64,000 bases of DNA from Gammaproteobacteria bacterium. Lineage in GTDB: Bacteria; Pseudomonadota; Gammaproteobacteria; JACKNK01. The translations under genes and the position numbers were made by a program. The DNA is taken from assembly GCA_024234955.1 (NCBI GenBank), contig JACKNK010000001.1, positions 372,001-436,000 of the forward strand, written 5' to 3'. Positions 1 to 8,756 of this stretch are shown one piece after another (the first letter of the stretch is position 1; every line of letters begins with the position of its first letter). The notes under the pieces were generated by a model. It did not search any database. It saw only the letters and a program-made list of their open reading frames with translations, and was not told the origin of the DNA.

Positions 1-1
1 C

Positions 2-97
2 ATCGCCATGCTGACCACCTTCACCGATTGGCTAAAACTGTCAGGCGACAGTATGGACGAATGTCCAGGACTGTGCCGACGGAGACATCGCGTTTGA
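2..97 (+). CDS. 3' fragment of an unidentified open frame at the window edge
   Basis: An open frame enters from the left edge and stops with TGA at 95-97, giving about 31 residues that include the run LTTFTDWLKLSGD. It is too short to identify and may not be a real gene end. In many gammaproteobacteria purB precedes the RoxA gene, but this tail does not look like a PurB C-terminus, so no function is assigned. Confidence 0.2.
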   Translation: MAMLTTFTDWLKLSGDSMDECPGLCRRRHRV

Positions 98-164
98 TAC
101 CACAGAAAAAACTTACTTGTCCAACAACAAGTTGCGGACACTACCCCGGTTACAGACAGAAGCC

Positions 165-1361
165 ATGAACACATTCCAGGCCCCCACATTGCGGGGAGAC
201 ATCGACACCGCGTCGTTTGTCCGGGAAACCTGGCAACTGCGGCCCCGGCTTTTTCGCCAAGCATTTCAGGGTTTTTGCCTGCCGCTGTCGTTGGACGAGG
301 TGGCGGGGCTTGCTTGTGAAAGCCAGATCGAATCCCGCCTGATTCTGGAAAAAGACGGCGCCACCCCTTGGGCGGTGCAACACGGGCCATTTGATGAGAC
401 GGTGTTTGCGAAGCTGCCGGCCAGCCATTGGACGCTGCTGGTCCAGGACGTGGACAAATGGGTGCCTGAAGCGGCTGCCTTTCTCGATACCTTTCGCTTT
501 CTTCCCGACTGGCGTGTTGACGATTTGATGATCAGCATTGCCGCCGATCAAGGTTCCGTCGGGCCGCATTGGGACGATTACGATGTATTTCTGATCCAGG
601 GCGCCGGTCGCCGGGAGTGGCGCATCGACGAGCGTCCGGTCGCCCCGGACAACTGCCTGGATGGGACCGACCTGCGCATCATGCGGGATTTTCAGACCAC
701 GCAGTCCTGGGTCCTGGAGCCGGGCGACATGCTCTACCTGCCACCTCGCCTTGCCCACCACGGCATCGCACTAGGTGACGGCTGCATGACCTTGTCGGTC
801 GGTTTTCGCGCGCCGGATCAGGCGGAGCTGATCGAAGATTTCGTGGCCGATCAGCTTGCCTCGCTCAGCGCCAATCCGCGTTTTCGCGATCCCCACCGGG
901 TCGGTGGCGCCAATCCCGGGATGATCGACGCCGGCAGTATCGACACCTTCCGAACGCTTATCCAATCCGGTCTGACCCGGAATGCGGACCAATTCGCCGA
1001 GTGGCTGGGGCGTTTTCTGACCCGCGCAAAACCCGGAATCGGGCCATTACCGCGCGACGACGCGACGTTGATCGTCAGCCGTGATCTGCCGGTCATCCTA
1101 CTTCAGGGCCGCGTCTGGATCCGCGATGGCGCGAGTCGTTTCGCGCTCATCCCGGCCGGCGTTGGGGAAACCACGCATCGCTACGGCTTTGTAAACGGAC
1201 AGGCGTTGGTGCTGGACGCCGCGCAGTTCGCATTGTTCGACTTCCTCTGTCTGCACACGCGGTATACGGCGGCATCGTTGACGGCGCTAAGCCAGACTCC
1301 GACCACACGCTCGTTACTCACCCAACTTATCAACGAAGGCCATCTCTATGCCCTCGACTGA
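165..1361 (+). CDS. roxA: Ribosomal protein uL16 arginine hydroxylase (RoxA/YcfD-type JmjC oxygenase)
   Basis: A 398-aa protein of the cupin_4/JmjC family. E. coli YcfD (RoxA) is a 2-oxoglutarate- and Fe(II)-dependent oxygenase that hydroxylates an arginine of ribosomal protein L16. The iron-binding motif HxD is visible as GPHWDDYDVF near residues 134-142, and the distal histidine lies in LPPRLAHHG about 60 residues later. The C-terminal half matches the family's dimerisation and winged-helix region by position. The frame is open from a TTG at 117, but the ATG at 165 (MNTFQAP) gives the usual family length and is preferred. The gene overlaps the following acetyltransferase by 14 bp, so the two are probably co-transcribed. 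The family call is firm; the exact substrate is taken from the family. Confidence 0.87.
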   Translation: MNTFQAPTLRGDIDTASFVRETWQLRPRLFRQAFQGFCLPLSLDEVAGLACESQIESRLILEKDGATPWAVQHGPFDETVFAKLPASHWTLLVQDVDKWVPEAAAFLDTFRFLPDWRVDDLMISIAADQGSVGPHWDDYDVFLIQGAGRREWRIDERPVAPDNCLDGTDLRIMRDFQTTQSWVLEPGDMLYLPPRLAHHGIALGDGCMTLSVGFRAPDQAELIEDFVADQLASLSANPRFRDPHRVGGANPGMIDAGSIDTFRTLIQSGLTRNADQFAEWLGRFLTRAKPGIGPLPRDDATLIVSRDLPVILLQGRVWIRDGASRFALIPAGVGETTHRYGFVNGQALVLDAAQFALFDFLCLHTRYTAASLTALSQTPTTRSLLTQLINEGHLYALD

Positions 1362-1782
1362 GCCTGTCGCGATCGCCGTGACCCGTTGGTCGGATTCCGC
1401 AGCGGAACTCGCCGAAATTCGTCGCCGCGTCTTTATCGATGAGCAAGGTGTCCCGGAAGCGATGGAATGGGACGGGCTGGATGACCAAGCGGTGCATGTC
1501 CTGGCAACCCATCAGGGGCGACCGGTCGCCTGTGGTCGTTTGTTGGCGGATGGTCACATCGGCCGCATGGCCGTGTTACCGGCTTGGCGTGGGCGGGGGA
1601 TTGGACGAGCGATGCTCGACACCTTGTTGCAGGTCGCACGGCAGACCCAAGCGTCCCGTGTGTTTCTCAATGCCCAGACCAGCGCGGTCGGGTTTTATGA
1701 GAAGGCCGGATTCCAGTGCGAGGGCGACGAATTCATGGATGCGGGCATCCCTCATTGCCAAATGATCCGGTCACTGTCCTAA
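1348..1782 (+). CDS. GNAT-family N-acetyltransferase (ElaA/YjcF-like)
   Basis: A 144-aa single-domain GNAT protein. The N-terminal segment RRRVFIDEQGVPEAMEWDG is typical of the ElaA/YjcF subgroup. The acetyl-CoA-binding motif A is clear as RGRGIGRAML near residues 81-90, followed by FYEKAGF in motif B. It starts inside the last codons of roxA (14-bp overlap), which implies translational coupling. The acceptor substrate cannot be read from the sequence; proteins of this subgroup are mostly uncharacterised. Confidence 0.85.
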   Translation: MPSTEPVAIAVTRWSDSAAELAEIRRRVFIDEQGVPEAMEWDGLDDQAVHVLATHQGRPVACGRLLADGHIGRMAVLPAWRGRGIGRAMLDTLLQVARQTQASRVFLNAQTSAVGFYEKAGFQCEGDEFMDAGIPHCQMIRSLS

Positions 1783-1792
1783 GTCCGCTTTG

Positions 1793-3193
1793 CTACTTGT
1801 ACCCACGCATCGAATCGATCAGTTCGGGCAGGAACAGCGACACCTGTGGCACATAGGTGACGATCATCAGGAAGATCAGCAGCAAGCCCAGCCAGGGCAG
1901 CGCGGCGCGAATCGCCCAACCCATCGACTCATGGGTGATGCCGGCCGTCACAAACAGGTTGAGACCGACCGGCGGCGTGAGCATGCCGATCTCCATGTTG
2001 ACCACCATGATGATGCCCAGATGAATGGGGTCGATACCCAGTTGAACCGCGATCGGAAACAGGATCGGCGCCATGATCAGCAGAATCGCCGACGGTTCCA
2101 TGAAGTTGCCCGCCGCCAACAGCAACAGGTTCACCACGATCAGGAATACCCAAGGCTCCAGACCCCATTCGATGATGGTCTCGGCGATGTGATGGGGGAT
2201 GCGTTCGGTGGTCAGTACATGAGCAAACAGCATCGCATTGGCGATCACGAACAGCAGCATGATGCTGACCTTGGCCGCATCCATGACCGCCTTCTGCACC
2301 TCGGGATCAAAACCGCTGCGCGGCAATGCCCAGAGCATCTGCCATACGTTGCGTAGAACGACTCGATGCACCCCCTCACCCGGCTTGCGCCACGGCTGAT
2401 TCTTTAATGGACCGATGTCGCGATAGCCGAACACGGCGACCAGATAGGCATAGACCGCCGACACCGATGCGGCCTCGGTCGGGCTCGCAATGCCACCATA
2501 AATCGAACCGAGCACGATCACGATCAGCATCAGCCCGCCGGATGCACTGAACGCGGAACGCAAAAACGCACGCCACCCCGGCCAATCCTGAGCCGGCAGA
2601 CCCTTGATTCGGGCCACCACGTAGATCGCGGCCATCAACATCAGTCCCATGAGAATGCCGGGGATGAAACCCGCCATGAACATGCGCGCTGCGGATACCT
2701 CGGTCGCCGCCGCGTAAACCAGCATCACCAGGGAGGGCGGGATGAGGATGCCAAGCGTGCCCGCGTTGGCGATGACTCCCGCCGCCAGGGCTTTCGGATA
2801 GCCCGCCTTGACCATGCCGGCGATCACGATACCGCCGACCGCCGCAACCGTTGCGGGCGATGAGCCGGAGACCGCCGCAAACAACATGCAGGCCAAGACC
2901 GAGGCCATCGCCAGCCCCCCGCGAATATGTCCCACCGCGTCGATCGCGAACGCGATCAAACGCCGTGCGACCCCGCCGGTGGAGAGAAATGACGACGAGA
3001 GAATGAAAAACGGGATTGCCAGGAGCGTGTAGTGCTCGGACAGGGACTCGAACAACTTCAATGCAATCGAAGCGACGGAATCGTTACTGAACCACAGGAT
3101 GGTGGTGACACTGGCAAGCCCCAGCGAAATCGCCACCGGGATACCCAGCAGCATGCACAGGAACAGCAACGCAAACAGCACCGCCGAGGTCAT
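1793..3193 (-). CDS. dctM: TRAP transporter large permease subunit DctM
   Basis: A 466-aa hydrophobic protein of the TRAP large membrane subunit family with about 12 predicted membrane segments. The start (MTSAVLFALLFLCMLLGIPVAISLGLAS) and the conserved GNFMEPSAILLIMAPILFPIA and MLTPPVGLNLFV segments are characteristic. It drives sodium- or proton-coupled uptake of an organic acid delivered by DctP. It overlaps dctQ by 4 bp and is the last gene of dctP-dctQ-dctM. It is slightly longer than usual because of an inserted hydrophilic loop near residues 255-300. The substrate is unknown; C4-dicarboxylates or other carboxylates are typical. Confidence 0.93.
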   Translation of the reverse strand: MTSAVLFALLFLCMLLGIPVAISLGLASVTTILWFSNDSVASIALKLFESLSEHYTLLAIPFFILSSSFLSTGGVARRLIAFAIDAVGHIRGGLAMASVLACMLFAAVSGSSPATVAAVGGIVIAGMVKAGYPKALAAGVIANAGTLGILIPPSLVMLVYAAATEVSAARMFMAGFIPGILMGLMLMAAIYVVARIKGLPAQDWPGWRAFLRSAFSASGGLMLIVIVLGSIYGGIASPTEAASVSAVYAYLVAVFGYRDIGPLKNQPWRKPGEGVHRVVLRNVWQMLWALPRSGFDPEVQKAVMDAAKVSIMLLFVIANAMLFAHVLTTERIPHHIAETIIEWGLEPWVFLIVVNLLLLAAGNFMEPSAILLIMAPILFPIAVQLGIDPIHLGIIMVVNMEIGMLTPPVGLNLFVTAGITHESMGWAIRAALPWLGLLLIFLMIVTYVPQVSLFLPELIDSMRGYK

Positions 3194-3732
3194 GACTTGT
3201 CACCGGCAGCGGCTTCTTCCGCCAGTCGAACGCTTTCCTCGACTTCCCGACCGTGCGGGAATCCCTCTGCCCGTCCCCGAGCGACCGTCCAGAGCAGGAT
3301 GAGCAGGCGCAACGCGAGCATCCCCAGACCGATGATCAAAATACTGTGCGCGATCCAGGCCGGCACCGGGATGTCTTCCAACTCGATACCGATCAGGTTC
3401 ATCTTGGCGAGGTATATCCACGAACCGTACAGAAACAGGCCGCAGTAAATCAGGCTCAGCATCACGGCCACAACGGCGGCGACCCGTTGAGCCACGCCCG
3501 GCAGACGACGCACCACTGCATCGACGTTGATGTGTGCGCCAACCTTGAGTCCGTAGGAAACGCCGAACAACACGAACCAGGCAGACATCAGCAAAGTGGC
3601 TTCCTGCACCCAACTGATCCCCGTGTTGAAACCGAAGCGCATCACCACCTCGACAAATACGAGCAAGGTGATGGCCGCCAACAAAAGGCCGATCACGGCC
3701 TCTTCCATTTTATTTAATAACTTTAGAATCAT
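3190..3732 (-). CDS. dctQ: TRAP transporter small permease subunit DctQ
   Basis: A 180-aa four-helix membrane protein of the TRAP small subunit family, with the hallmark stretch FVEVVMRFGFNTGISWVQEATLLM near residues 26-50. It forms the membrane complex with DctM. Its 3' end overlaps dctM by 4 bp. The start is in an AT-rich stretch without a clear Shine-Dalgarno sequence, and ATG codons at 3732 and 3708 are both possible. A 150-bp gap holding a large stem-loop separates it from dctP, so expression relative to dctP is probably reduced. Confidence 0.9.
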   Translation of the reverse strand: MILKLLNKMEEAVIGLLLAAITLLVFVEVVMRFGFNTGISWVQEATLLMSAWFVLFGVSYGLKVGAHINVDAVVRRLPGVAQRVAAVVAVMLSLIYCGLFLYGSWIYLAKMNLIGIELEDIPVPAWIAHSILIIGLGMLALRLLILLWTVARGRAEGFPHGREVEESVRLAEEAAAGDKS

Positions 3733-3750
3733 TCGTTAAGCAACTAATTT

Positions 3751-3762
3751 AATAACGTTATT
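3751..3762. repeat. 12-bp perfect palindrome upstream of dctQ
   Basis: AATAACGTTATT is a perfect palindrome about 20 bp upstream of the dctQ start. It could be an operator or simply AT-rich leader sequence; nothing else in the window supports either reading. Confidence 0.35.
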
Positions 3763-3823
3763 TCAAAAACATTGCGTTGTCGGAATCCGACACTCATCCG
3801 CCAAACCACCTGCCTGGCTGGAC

Positions 3824-3876
3824 CCGGGATGAACGTGCCATGCAGCGCCGCGGCTGGATCGGCACGTTCATCCCGG
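3824..3876 (-). terminator. Large stem-loop between dctP and dctQ (attenuator or mRNA stabiliser)
   Basis: Two perfect 16-bp inverted arms (3824-3839 and 3861-3876) flank a 21-nt loop that can itself pair as a GC-rich inner hairpin. It lies just after the dctP stop and is not followed by a clear U-run on the minus strand, so it is more likely a partial terminator or 3'-end stabiliser than a full terminator. Stem-loops between the binding-protein gene and the permease genes are a known way for transport operons to make excess periplasmic receptor. Confidence 0.8.
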
Positions 3877-3883
3877 CGACGCA

Positions 3884-4867
3884 TCATCGGTTGTTCGCCG
3901 CCAGTGCCTTTTCGATCAGATCCTTGCCGATACGGTCCTCAAACTGCTTCCAGACTGGACGCATGGCATCGACCCACTCCGCGCGTTCCTCCGGGGTCAG
4001 CGCAATGACCTCCGAACGACCGGAATCGATGATCGCCTGACGATCCTGACCCGCCTGTTCCAGGGCGACCGAGTTGCCGTACTCCACCGCCTCTTCTATC
4101 GCTTTCTTCAACTCGGCACGGATATCGTCCGGCAGGCCCTGCCAGAATTCCGTCGATGTGACCACCATGTAATCGAGCACGCCGTGATCGGTTTCGGTGA
4201 TGTATGGCTGCACCTCGAAGAATTTCTTCGAGTAGGTGTTCGACCACGGGTTTTCCGTACCGTCGATCGCCTTGGTCTGCAGCAGGGTGAACACCTCTGA
4301 AAATGGTTTCTTGACCGCCGTCGCGCCGAGTACCTCGAATTGTGCCGCCAGCACATCGGAGGTTTGCACGCGGAATTTCAGTCCCTTCGCATCCGATGGC
4401 TTGTGCAGTGGGGTGTACGCCGACATCTGCTTCATGCCGTTATGCAGATAACCCAGTCCGATCAGGCCTTTGTCGCGCATGGAATCGAGCATGGCCTGTC
4501 CGGCCTCACCCTTCTGGAAGCGTTCGACAGCGTGCAGGTCCTTGAACAGGAACGGCAAATCGAAAATCTCCATGGAACTGGTGTAACGACTGAATTTGGA
4601 TAACGACGGTGCCCCGATCTGCACATCACCGAGCAGCATTGCCTCCAGGACCTTGTTATCGCCGAACAACTGCGAGTTCGGATACACCTCCACTGCCACT
4701 TTCCCAGCCAGGCGTTCCTCCACCAGCGCCTTGAAACGGTTGGCCATCTTGCCCTTGGGCGTGTTCTCCGCGACCACATGGGAAAACTTGATGACGATCG
4801 GCCCGGCCGTTGCCGGTCCGGTGATGAACGCGGCCAACAACGCCGCCGCAGGAAGCCATTTACGCAT
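3884..4867 (-). CDS. dctP: TRAP transporter solute-binding protein DctP
   Basis: A 327-aa periplasmic receptor of the DctP family with an N-terminal signal peptide (MRKWLPAAALLAAFITGPATAG). Diagnostic segments are IKFSHVVAENTPKGKMANRFKALVEER near the N-terminus, KGLKFRVQTSDVLAAQFEVLGA with the conserved arginine that binds the substrate carboxylate, and DGTENPWSNTYSKKFFEVQPYITETDH. It is the first gene of the dctPQM unit. The RVQTS context fits carboxylate ligands such as C4-dicarboxylates, but the exact ligand cannot be read. Confidence 0.93.
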   Translation of the reverse strand: MRKWLPAAALLAAFITGPATAGPIVIKFSHVVAENTPKGKMANRFKALVEERLAGKVAVEVYPNSQLFGDNKVLEAMLLGDVQIGAPSLSKFSRYTSSMEIFDLPFLFKDLHAVERFQKGEAGQAMLDSMRDKGLIGLGYLHNGMKQMSAYTPLHKPSDAKGLKFRVQTSDVLAAQFEVLGATAVKKPFSEVFTLLQTKAIDGTENPWSNTYSKKFFEVQPYITETDHGVLDYMVVTSTEFWQGLPDDIRAELKKAIEEAVEYGNSVALEQAGQDRQAIIDSGRSEVIALTPEERAEWVDAMRPVWKQFEDRIGKDLIEKALAANNR

Positions 4868-4968
4868 GTTCTGTTCTCCGATTTTTATGCTGTTGCGCGA
4901 CGGACCGCCGTCCGTTTGCCCAGCTTAGTCAGCAAACCGGGTCGCGGTAGCTAAGAAGGGAAAATAGC

Positions 4969-4980
4969 GGTTTGTAAACC
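4969..4980. promoter_or_regulatory. Short inverted repeat in the dctP-flp divergent region
   Basis: GGTTT-GT-AAACC lies about 100 bp upstream of dctP in the 225-bp gap between the divergent dctP and flp genes. The same gap has two copies of a CGGTCGCGGT-like sequence (around 4938 and 5002). These are plausible regulator sites, but no regulator gene is adjacent and no promoter boxes are convincing. Confidence 0.3.
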
Positions 4981-5092
4981 ACTGCAAATCAGGAAACCCG
5001 GTCGCGGTTTTCAGGGCCACTCCCCGCTTGAATGATGTCCAGAACTTGCCCGGCCTGCATCCGGGTGACTTGCCTGGCAGGAGAGCCCGCCC

Positions 5093-5260
5093 ATGAACAT
5101 GATTGCACGCTTCCTCATCGACCAGCGTGGTACCACGGCGGTGGAATACAGCGCCATCGTGGCGGTGTTGTCCGTGATTGCCATTGCGGCCTACCGCCTG
5201 ATCGGCGGCAGTCTGGGATCGATGGTCAGCGCCACCGCTTCCTCCATCGTCGGCGGCTGA
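5093..5260 (+). CDS. flp: Flp-family type IVb pilin
   Basis: A 55-aa pilin precursor. The leader is short and charged and ends RG at residues 12-13. It is followed by TTAVEY, which fits the G/XXXXEY cleavage motif of Flp pilins with Glu at +5. A hydrophobic helix (SAIVAVLSVIAIAAY) and a glycine/serine-rich tail follow. A purine-rich Shine-Dalgarno (GGAGAG) precedes the ATG. It is the first gene of the Tad operon, 7 bp before the prepilin peptidase gene. It is the only Flp-type pilin gene seen in the window. Confidence 0.93.
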   Translation: MNMIARFLIDQRGTTAVEYSAIVAVLSVIAIAAYRLIGGSLGSMVSATASSIVGG

Positions 5261-5267
5261 CCCGATC

Positions 5268-5762
5268 ATGCCGATCATGGTCCTGGTCGCCTTTTCAACC
5301 GTGTTGCTGATGGCAGCGGTGACCGATGTGCTGCGGTTTCGCATCCCCAATACCTTGATCATGGTCTTGCTGATCATGTATCCGGCTTGGGTCCTGGTCA
5401 GTCCTGTGGACCAACCCTGGCTGATGTCGCTGGCGGTTTTCACCCTCACGCTACTCTTGGCGCTGGTCGCCTTCCGCTTCGGTGTGCTCGGCGCCGGGGA
5501 CGGCAAGCTGTTGGCGACCGTGTTGCTTTGGGCGGGTCCGCACCACGCCACCGAGGTGCTGTTGGTCGCAGCGGTCACCGGCGGGGTGCTGGCGTTGATC
5601 TACGGCACCAATGCCCGATTTGCGTTGGCCAACACCCTGGAACGCATCGGCACGCCAAAACTGCGCGACAACCTGCTGGCGGAGCGCCTGCCTTACGGCG
5701 TCGCAATTGCGGTCGGGGGAATCGCCTTTGCCGTCGGCGTAATCCGGCTCTACCCGGCCTGA
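5268..5762 (+). CDS. cpaA: Prepilin peptidase TadV/CpaA (A24 family)
   Basis: A 164-aa integral membrane aspartic protease of the A24 family that cleaves the Flp prepilin leader. The two catalytic aspartates are in TDVLRFRIPN (about residue 19-20) and in the GxGD motif GAGDGK (about residues 75-80). It is short and lacks the N-terminal methylase domain of PilD, as usual for TadV/CpaA. The segment VTDVLRFRIPN matches the family's substrate-site loop. It sits between flp and rcpC in the usual Tad order. Confidence 0.92.
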   Translation: MPIMVLVAFSTVLLMAAVTDVLRFRIPNTLIMVLLIMYPAWVLVSPVDQPWLMSLAVFTLTLLLALVAFRFGVLGAGDGKLLATVLLWAGPHHATEVLLVAAVTGGVLALIYGTNARFALANTLERIGTPKLRDNLLAERLPYGVAIAVGGIAFAVGVIRLYPA

Positions 5763-5778
5763 TCGGAGGAAATTCGTC

Positions 5779-6666
5779 ATGCGCACCATCCTGCTGTTGA
5801 TCGTCGCCATAAGCGCTGCGGTAGCCGCCGCGTTAGGCGCCCAATCCTGGCTTGCCGCCGAACGCGGCGCATTGATCGCAACCCAAGATAAAACCGCGCC
5901 GGAACCGAGTACCCAGGTCGAAGGGACTGAGGTTTTGGTTGCCGCCCGAAATCTCGAGCCCGGAAGCTTCGTCCACAAAGAAGATTTGAAATGGCAAGTC
6001 TGGCCAAAAGAGGGGCTGAACCCCGCCTATCTGGTAAAGACGACGTCCAAACCCGATGCCGAACTCAGCTTCGACGGCGCCGTGCCGACGCGCAGCATTC
6101 CGGCGGGCCAACCGATCTATTCGGCCTTGCTGATCAGCCCGGGCGAACGCGGCTTTCTGGCAGCGGCGCTGAACCCCGGGATGCGTGCGGTCACCCTGCC
6201 GGTCAATGCCACCACCGGGCTGGCGGGTCTGGTGCTGCCCGGCGATCAGGTCGATCTGATTCTGAGTCGCGATCTGGAAGGCTACGAAGGCCGCAAACAG
6301 CACGTCAGCCAGACCGTGCTCGCCGATGTGCGCGTTCTTGCCGTGGATCAAAGCCTCCGGGGGTTCGATCCGGGGGAATCGAAAGCCGAAGAAACGGTCA
6401 AGAGCCGGACCGTCCTGCCAGCGAAAACGATCACCGTCGAGGTCACTCCGAAACAGGCCGAGAAAGTCAGCCTCGCCCTGGCGATGGGCAGTCTCTCGCT
6501 GTCGCTGCGCAGCATCGTGGAGAACGACGCCGCACTGAGTCCCGACGGCTTCACCGCCGACAACGTGTTTCCGACACCCGCCCGCCCGAAAGCGCCCAAG
6601 GAGAGCGATCTCGGACGCGGCCAGGCGGTCACTGTGCTGCGCGGCTCCCCTGCGGGCGCCGGCTGA
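5779..6666 (+). CDS. cpaB: Flp pilus assembly protein CpaB/RcpC
   Basis: A 295-aa protein with one N-terminal membrane anchor (ILLLIVAISAAVAAALGAQSW) and a periplasmic SAF domain (VLVAARNLEPGSFVHKEDLKWQVWP). The SAF domain is followed by the RcpC/CpaB-specific region (NPGMRAVTLPVNATTGLAGLVLPGDQVDLILSRD). RcpC is thought to support the secretin channel of the Tad system. It is 11 bp upstream of the secretin gene and has a GGAGGA ribosome-binding site. Confidence 0.92.
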   Translation: MRTILLLIVAISAAVAAALGAQSWLAAERGALIATQDKTAPEPSTQVEGTEVLVAARNLEPGSFVHKEDLKWQVWPKEGLNPAYLVKTTSKPDAELSFDGAVPTRSIPAGQPIYSALLISPGERGFLAAALNPGMRAVTLPVNATTGLAGLVLPGDQVDLILSRDLEGYEGRKQHVSQTVLADVRVLAVDQSLRGFDPGESKAEETVKSRTVLPAKTITVEVTPKQAEKVSLALAMGSLSLSLRSIVENDAALSPDGFTADNVFPTPARPKAPKESDLGRGQAVTVLRGSPAGAG

Positions 6667-6676
6667 GGATGCAGAC

Positions 6677-8116
6677 ATGAAGATCATGACCCTCCTGGTT
6701 TTGTTGCTCGCGGTGCCGGCTCCGGTTCAGGCGGGCGATCCGCTCTACCTGCAAGCGGGCGGCGCCCGCCTGATCCGGCTCAACGCGCCGGCGTCCAATG
6801 TCTTCGTCGCCAACCCCAACGTGGCCGATGTGCAGGTCAAATCGCCGCGACTTATTTACCTCTACGGACGCCAGGCCGGGGAAACCACCATGTTTGCGGT
6901 GGGCGCCAACGATCAGGTCCTTCTGGATCGCAATGTGGTGGTCGGCGCCAACATCGATCATCTCAATCATTCGCTGAAGACCCTGTTTCCCGCAGCGGAT
7001 GTCCGCGCCAGCATGGTCAACCAGAGCCTGATGCTCTCCGGGCAGGTCACCCGCGCCAGCGATGCCGATCAGATACGCCGTCTCGCCCTGCAATACATCG
7101 ATGATGAGACCAAACTGTTCGACCGGACGGTCCTCACCAGTCCCAATCAGGTCACCTTGCGGGTGCGAGTCGCCGAGGTCTCCCGCGAGATCACCAAGCA
7201 GCTCGGGGTGAACTGGGATTTCACCAAGACCCTTGGCGGTCTGACCTTGGGCCTGGTCACCGGCAATCCGGCGGCGGCGCTAATCCCCAACGCGGCCTCC
7301 ATCGCGCGCAGCGGCAGCTTGAATTTCGAGGCGGTGGTCGATGCCCTCGACGAACAGGGCATGATTTCGATCCTTGCAGAACCGAACCTGACCGCCGTCA
7401 GTGGCGAAGAAGCGTCCTTTCTGGCCGGTGGGGAATTTCCCATCCTGGTTCCGACGGGCAATGGCGACGTGACCGTCGAGTTCAAGGAATACGGCGTTCA
7501 GCTCAAGTTCACGCCCACGGTGCTGGATTCCAATCGCATCAATCTGCGCGTCAATCCGGAAGTCAGCCAGCTTTCTTCCAGCGGCGCGGTGGAGATCAGC
7601 GGCTATCAGATACCGTCGCTGACCACGCGACGCACCGATACGGTGGTTGAACTCGGAAGCGGGCAAAGCCTGGCCATCGCGGGCTTCCTGCAACGGGACA
7701 GCGAACACGACATCAACAAATTCCCGGGGCTCGGCGATGTCCCGGTGTTGGGCGCCCTCTTCCGTTCCGACGCCTTCCAGCGCAAGGAAACGGAACTGGT
7801 GATCATGGTCACCGCCTATATCGTCAACCCGGTGGAAAGCCTGCGCCTGGCGGCTCCCAACGATGGTTTCCAACTGCCTCATGACCGGGAGCGCATTCTT
7901 CATGGCGCGCAATGGACCGATACGCCCGAGCCCGACAGCAACCCGGAAGGTGCGGTGATCGCGCGACTCGGTGATTCGGAACGACTTCAGATGGATCTCA
8001 CCGAGCGCGGGCCACAAACCGCCCCTTCCTCCAGCGCTCGACCGACCCCGACCGCGATCACAGCGCCGTCCGGTGGGCCAAGCCTGATCGGCCCCATCGG
8101 CTTCGAATACGACTGA
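6677..8116 (+). CDS. rcpA: Tad/Flp secretin CpaC/RcpA
   Basis: A 479-aa outer-membrane secretin. It has a signal peptide (MKIMTLLVLLLAVPAPVQA), an N-terminal pilus/BON-type region (residues 22-180) and a C-terminal type II/III secretin domain. The latter contains LAEPNLTAVSGEEASFLAGGEFPI and VPVLGALFRS-like signatures, with a proline-rich tail after residue 430. It forms the channel through which the Flp pilus leaves the cell. Neighbouring rcpC and cpaD encode its usual partners. Confidence 0.95.
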   Translation: MKIMTLLVLLLAVPAPVQAGDPLYLQAGGARLIRLNAPASNVFVANPNVADVQVKSPRLIYLYGRQAGETTMFAVGANDQVLLDRNVVVGANIDHLNHSLKTLFPAADVRASMVNQSLMLSGQVTRASDADQIRRLALQYIDDETKLFDRTVLTSPNQVTLRVRVAEVSREITKQLGVNWDFTKTLGGLTLGLVTGNPAAALIPNAASIARSGSLNFEAVVDALDEQGMISILAEPNLTAVSGEEASFLAGGEFPILVPTGNGDVTVEFKEYGVQLKFTPTVLDSNRINLRVNPEVSQLSSSGAVEISGYQIPSLTTRRTDTVVELGSGQSLAIAGFLQRDSEHDINKFPGLGDVPVLGALFRSDAFQRKETELVIMVTAYIVNPVESLRLAAPNDGFQLPHDRERILHGAQWTDTPEPDSNPEGAVIARLGDSERLQMDLTERGPQTAPSSSARPTPTAITAPSGGPSLIGPIGFEYD

Positions 8117-8126
8117 GGGCACTGAC

Positions 8127-8756
8127 ATGACCATCCGGAACCCGATCCTCGTCGCCGGCACAAGCCTGCTGCTAAGCGCCTGCATGAGCGCGCCACCGCG
8201 CTGGGAGCCGACCCAACTGGTCAGCCGTACCGAGGCCGCACCGATGGAGCTGGTCCTGCGTGGCGGCGACCGTCTTGATGAAGACGAGCGTCGTGCGTTG
8301 CAACAATTCCGGGATGGCTATCGCGCCACCCCAGGCGATCGACTGCTTCTGACGCATTCCCCAGCACGTCGCATGGCCGCCATCGATGCGGCGGAATGGC
8401 TGGCACAGCGCGGGCTTTCCGTGAGTCTGACGACCGATCCGCTGTTGCCTGCCGACAGCCTGCATCTCGGTCTGTGGCACAGCGAGATCGTCTTGCCCGA
8501 ATGTGGCAACTGGCAGGGTGCGACACAACCCGATTATCAAAATCAACCGTGGCCCGGCTTCGGCTGCAGCGTGACCCGCAACCTCGGCCTGATGATCGCC
8601 GACCCGGCCGATCTCAGCCTGCCGAACCGGCTGGGCCCGGGGGATGCGGAGCTGGCGGCCAAGGCCATCACCCGTTATCGCAATGCCCACGATGAAGCGG
8701 CAAGCAGCACCTCCCCGATCTCCATCAACCTCGGCGGCAGCGAGGCCACCCAATGA
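8127..8756 (+). CDS. cpaD: Tad pilus lipoprotein CpaD
   Basis: A 209-aa predicted lipoprotein. The signal peptide ends in the lipobox LLSAC (Cys around residue 19). The C-terminal half carries the CpaD signature: a cysteine in LPECGNW, then WPGFGCSVTRNLGLMIADPADL. CpaD associates with the secretin at the outer membrane. The start is 10 bp after rcpA, and the end overlaps tadZ by 4 bp. Confidence 0.88.
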   Translation: MTIRNPILVAGTSLLLSACMSAPPRWEPTQLVSRTEAAPMELVLRGGDRLDEDERRALQQFRDGYRATPGDRLLLTHSPARRMAAIDAAEWLAQRGLSVSLTTDPLLPADSLHLGLWHSEIVLPECGNWQGATQPDYQNQPWPGFGCSVTRNLGLMIADPADLSLPNRLGPGDAELAAKAITRYRNAHDEAASSTSPISINLGGSEATQ

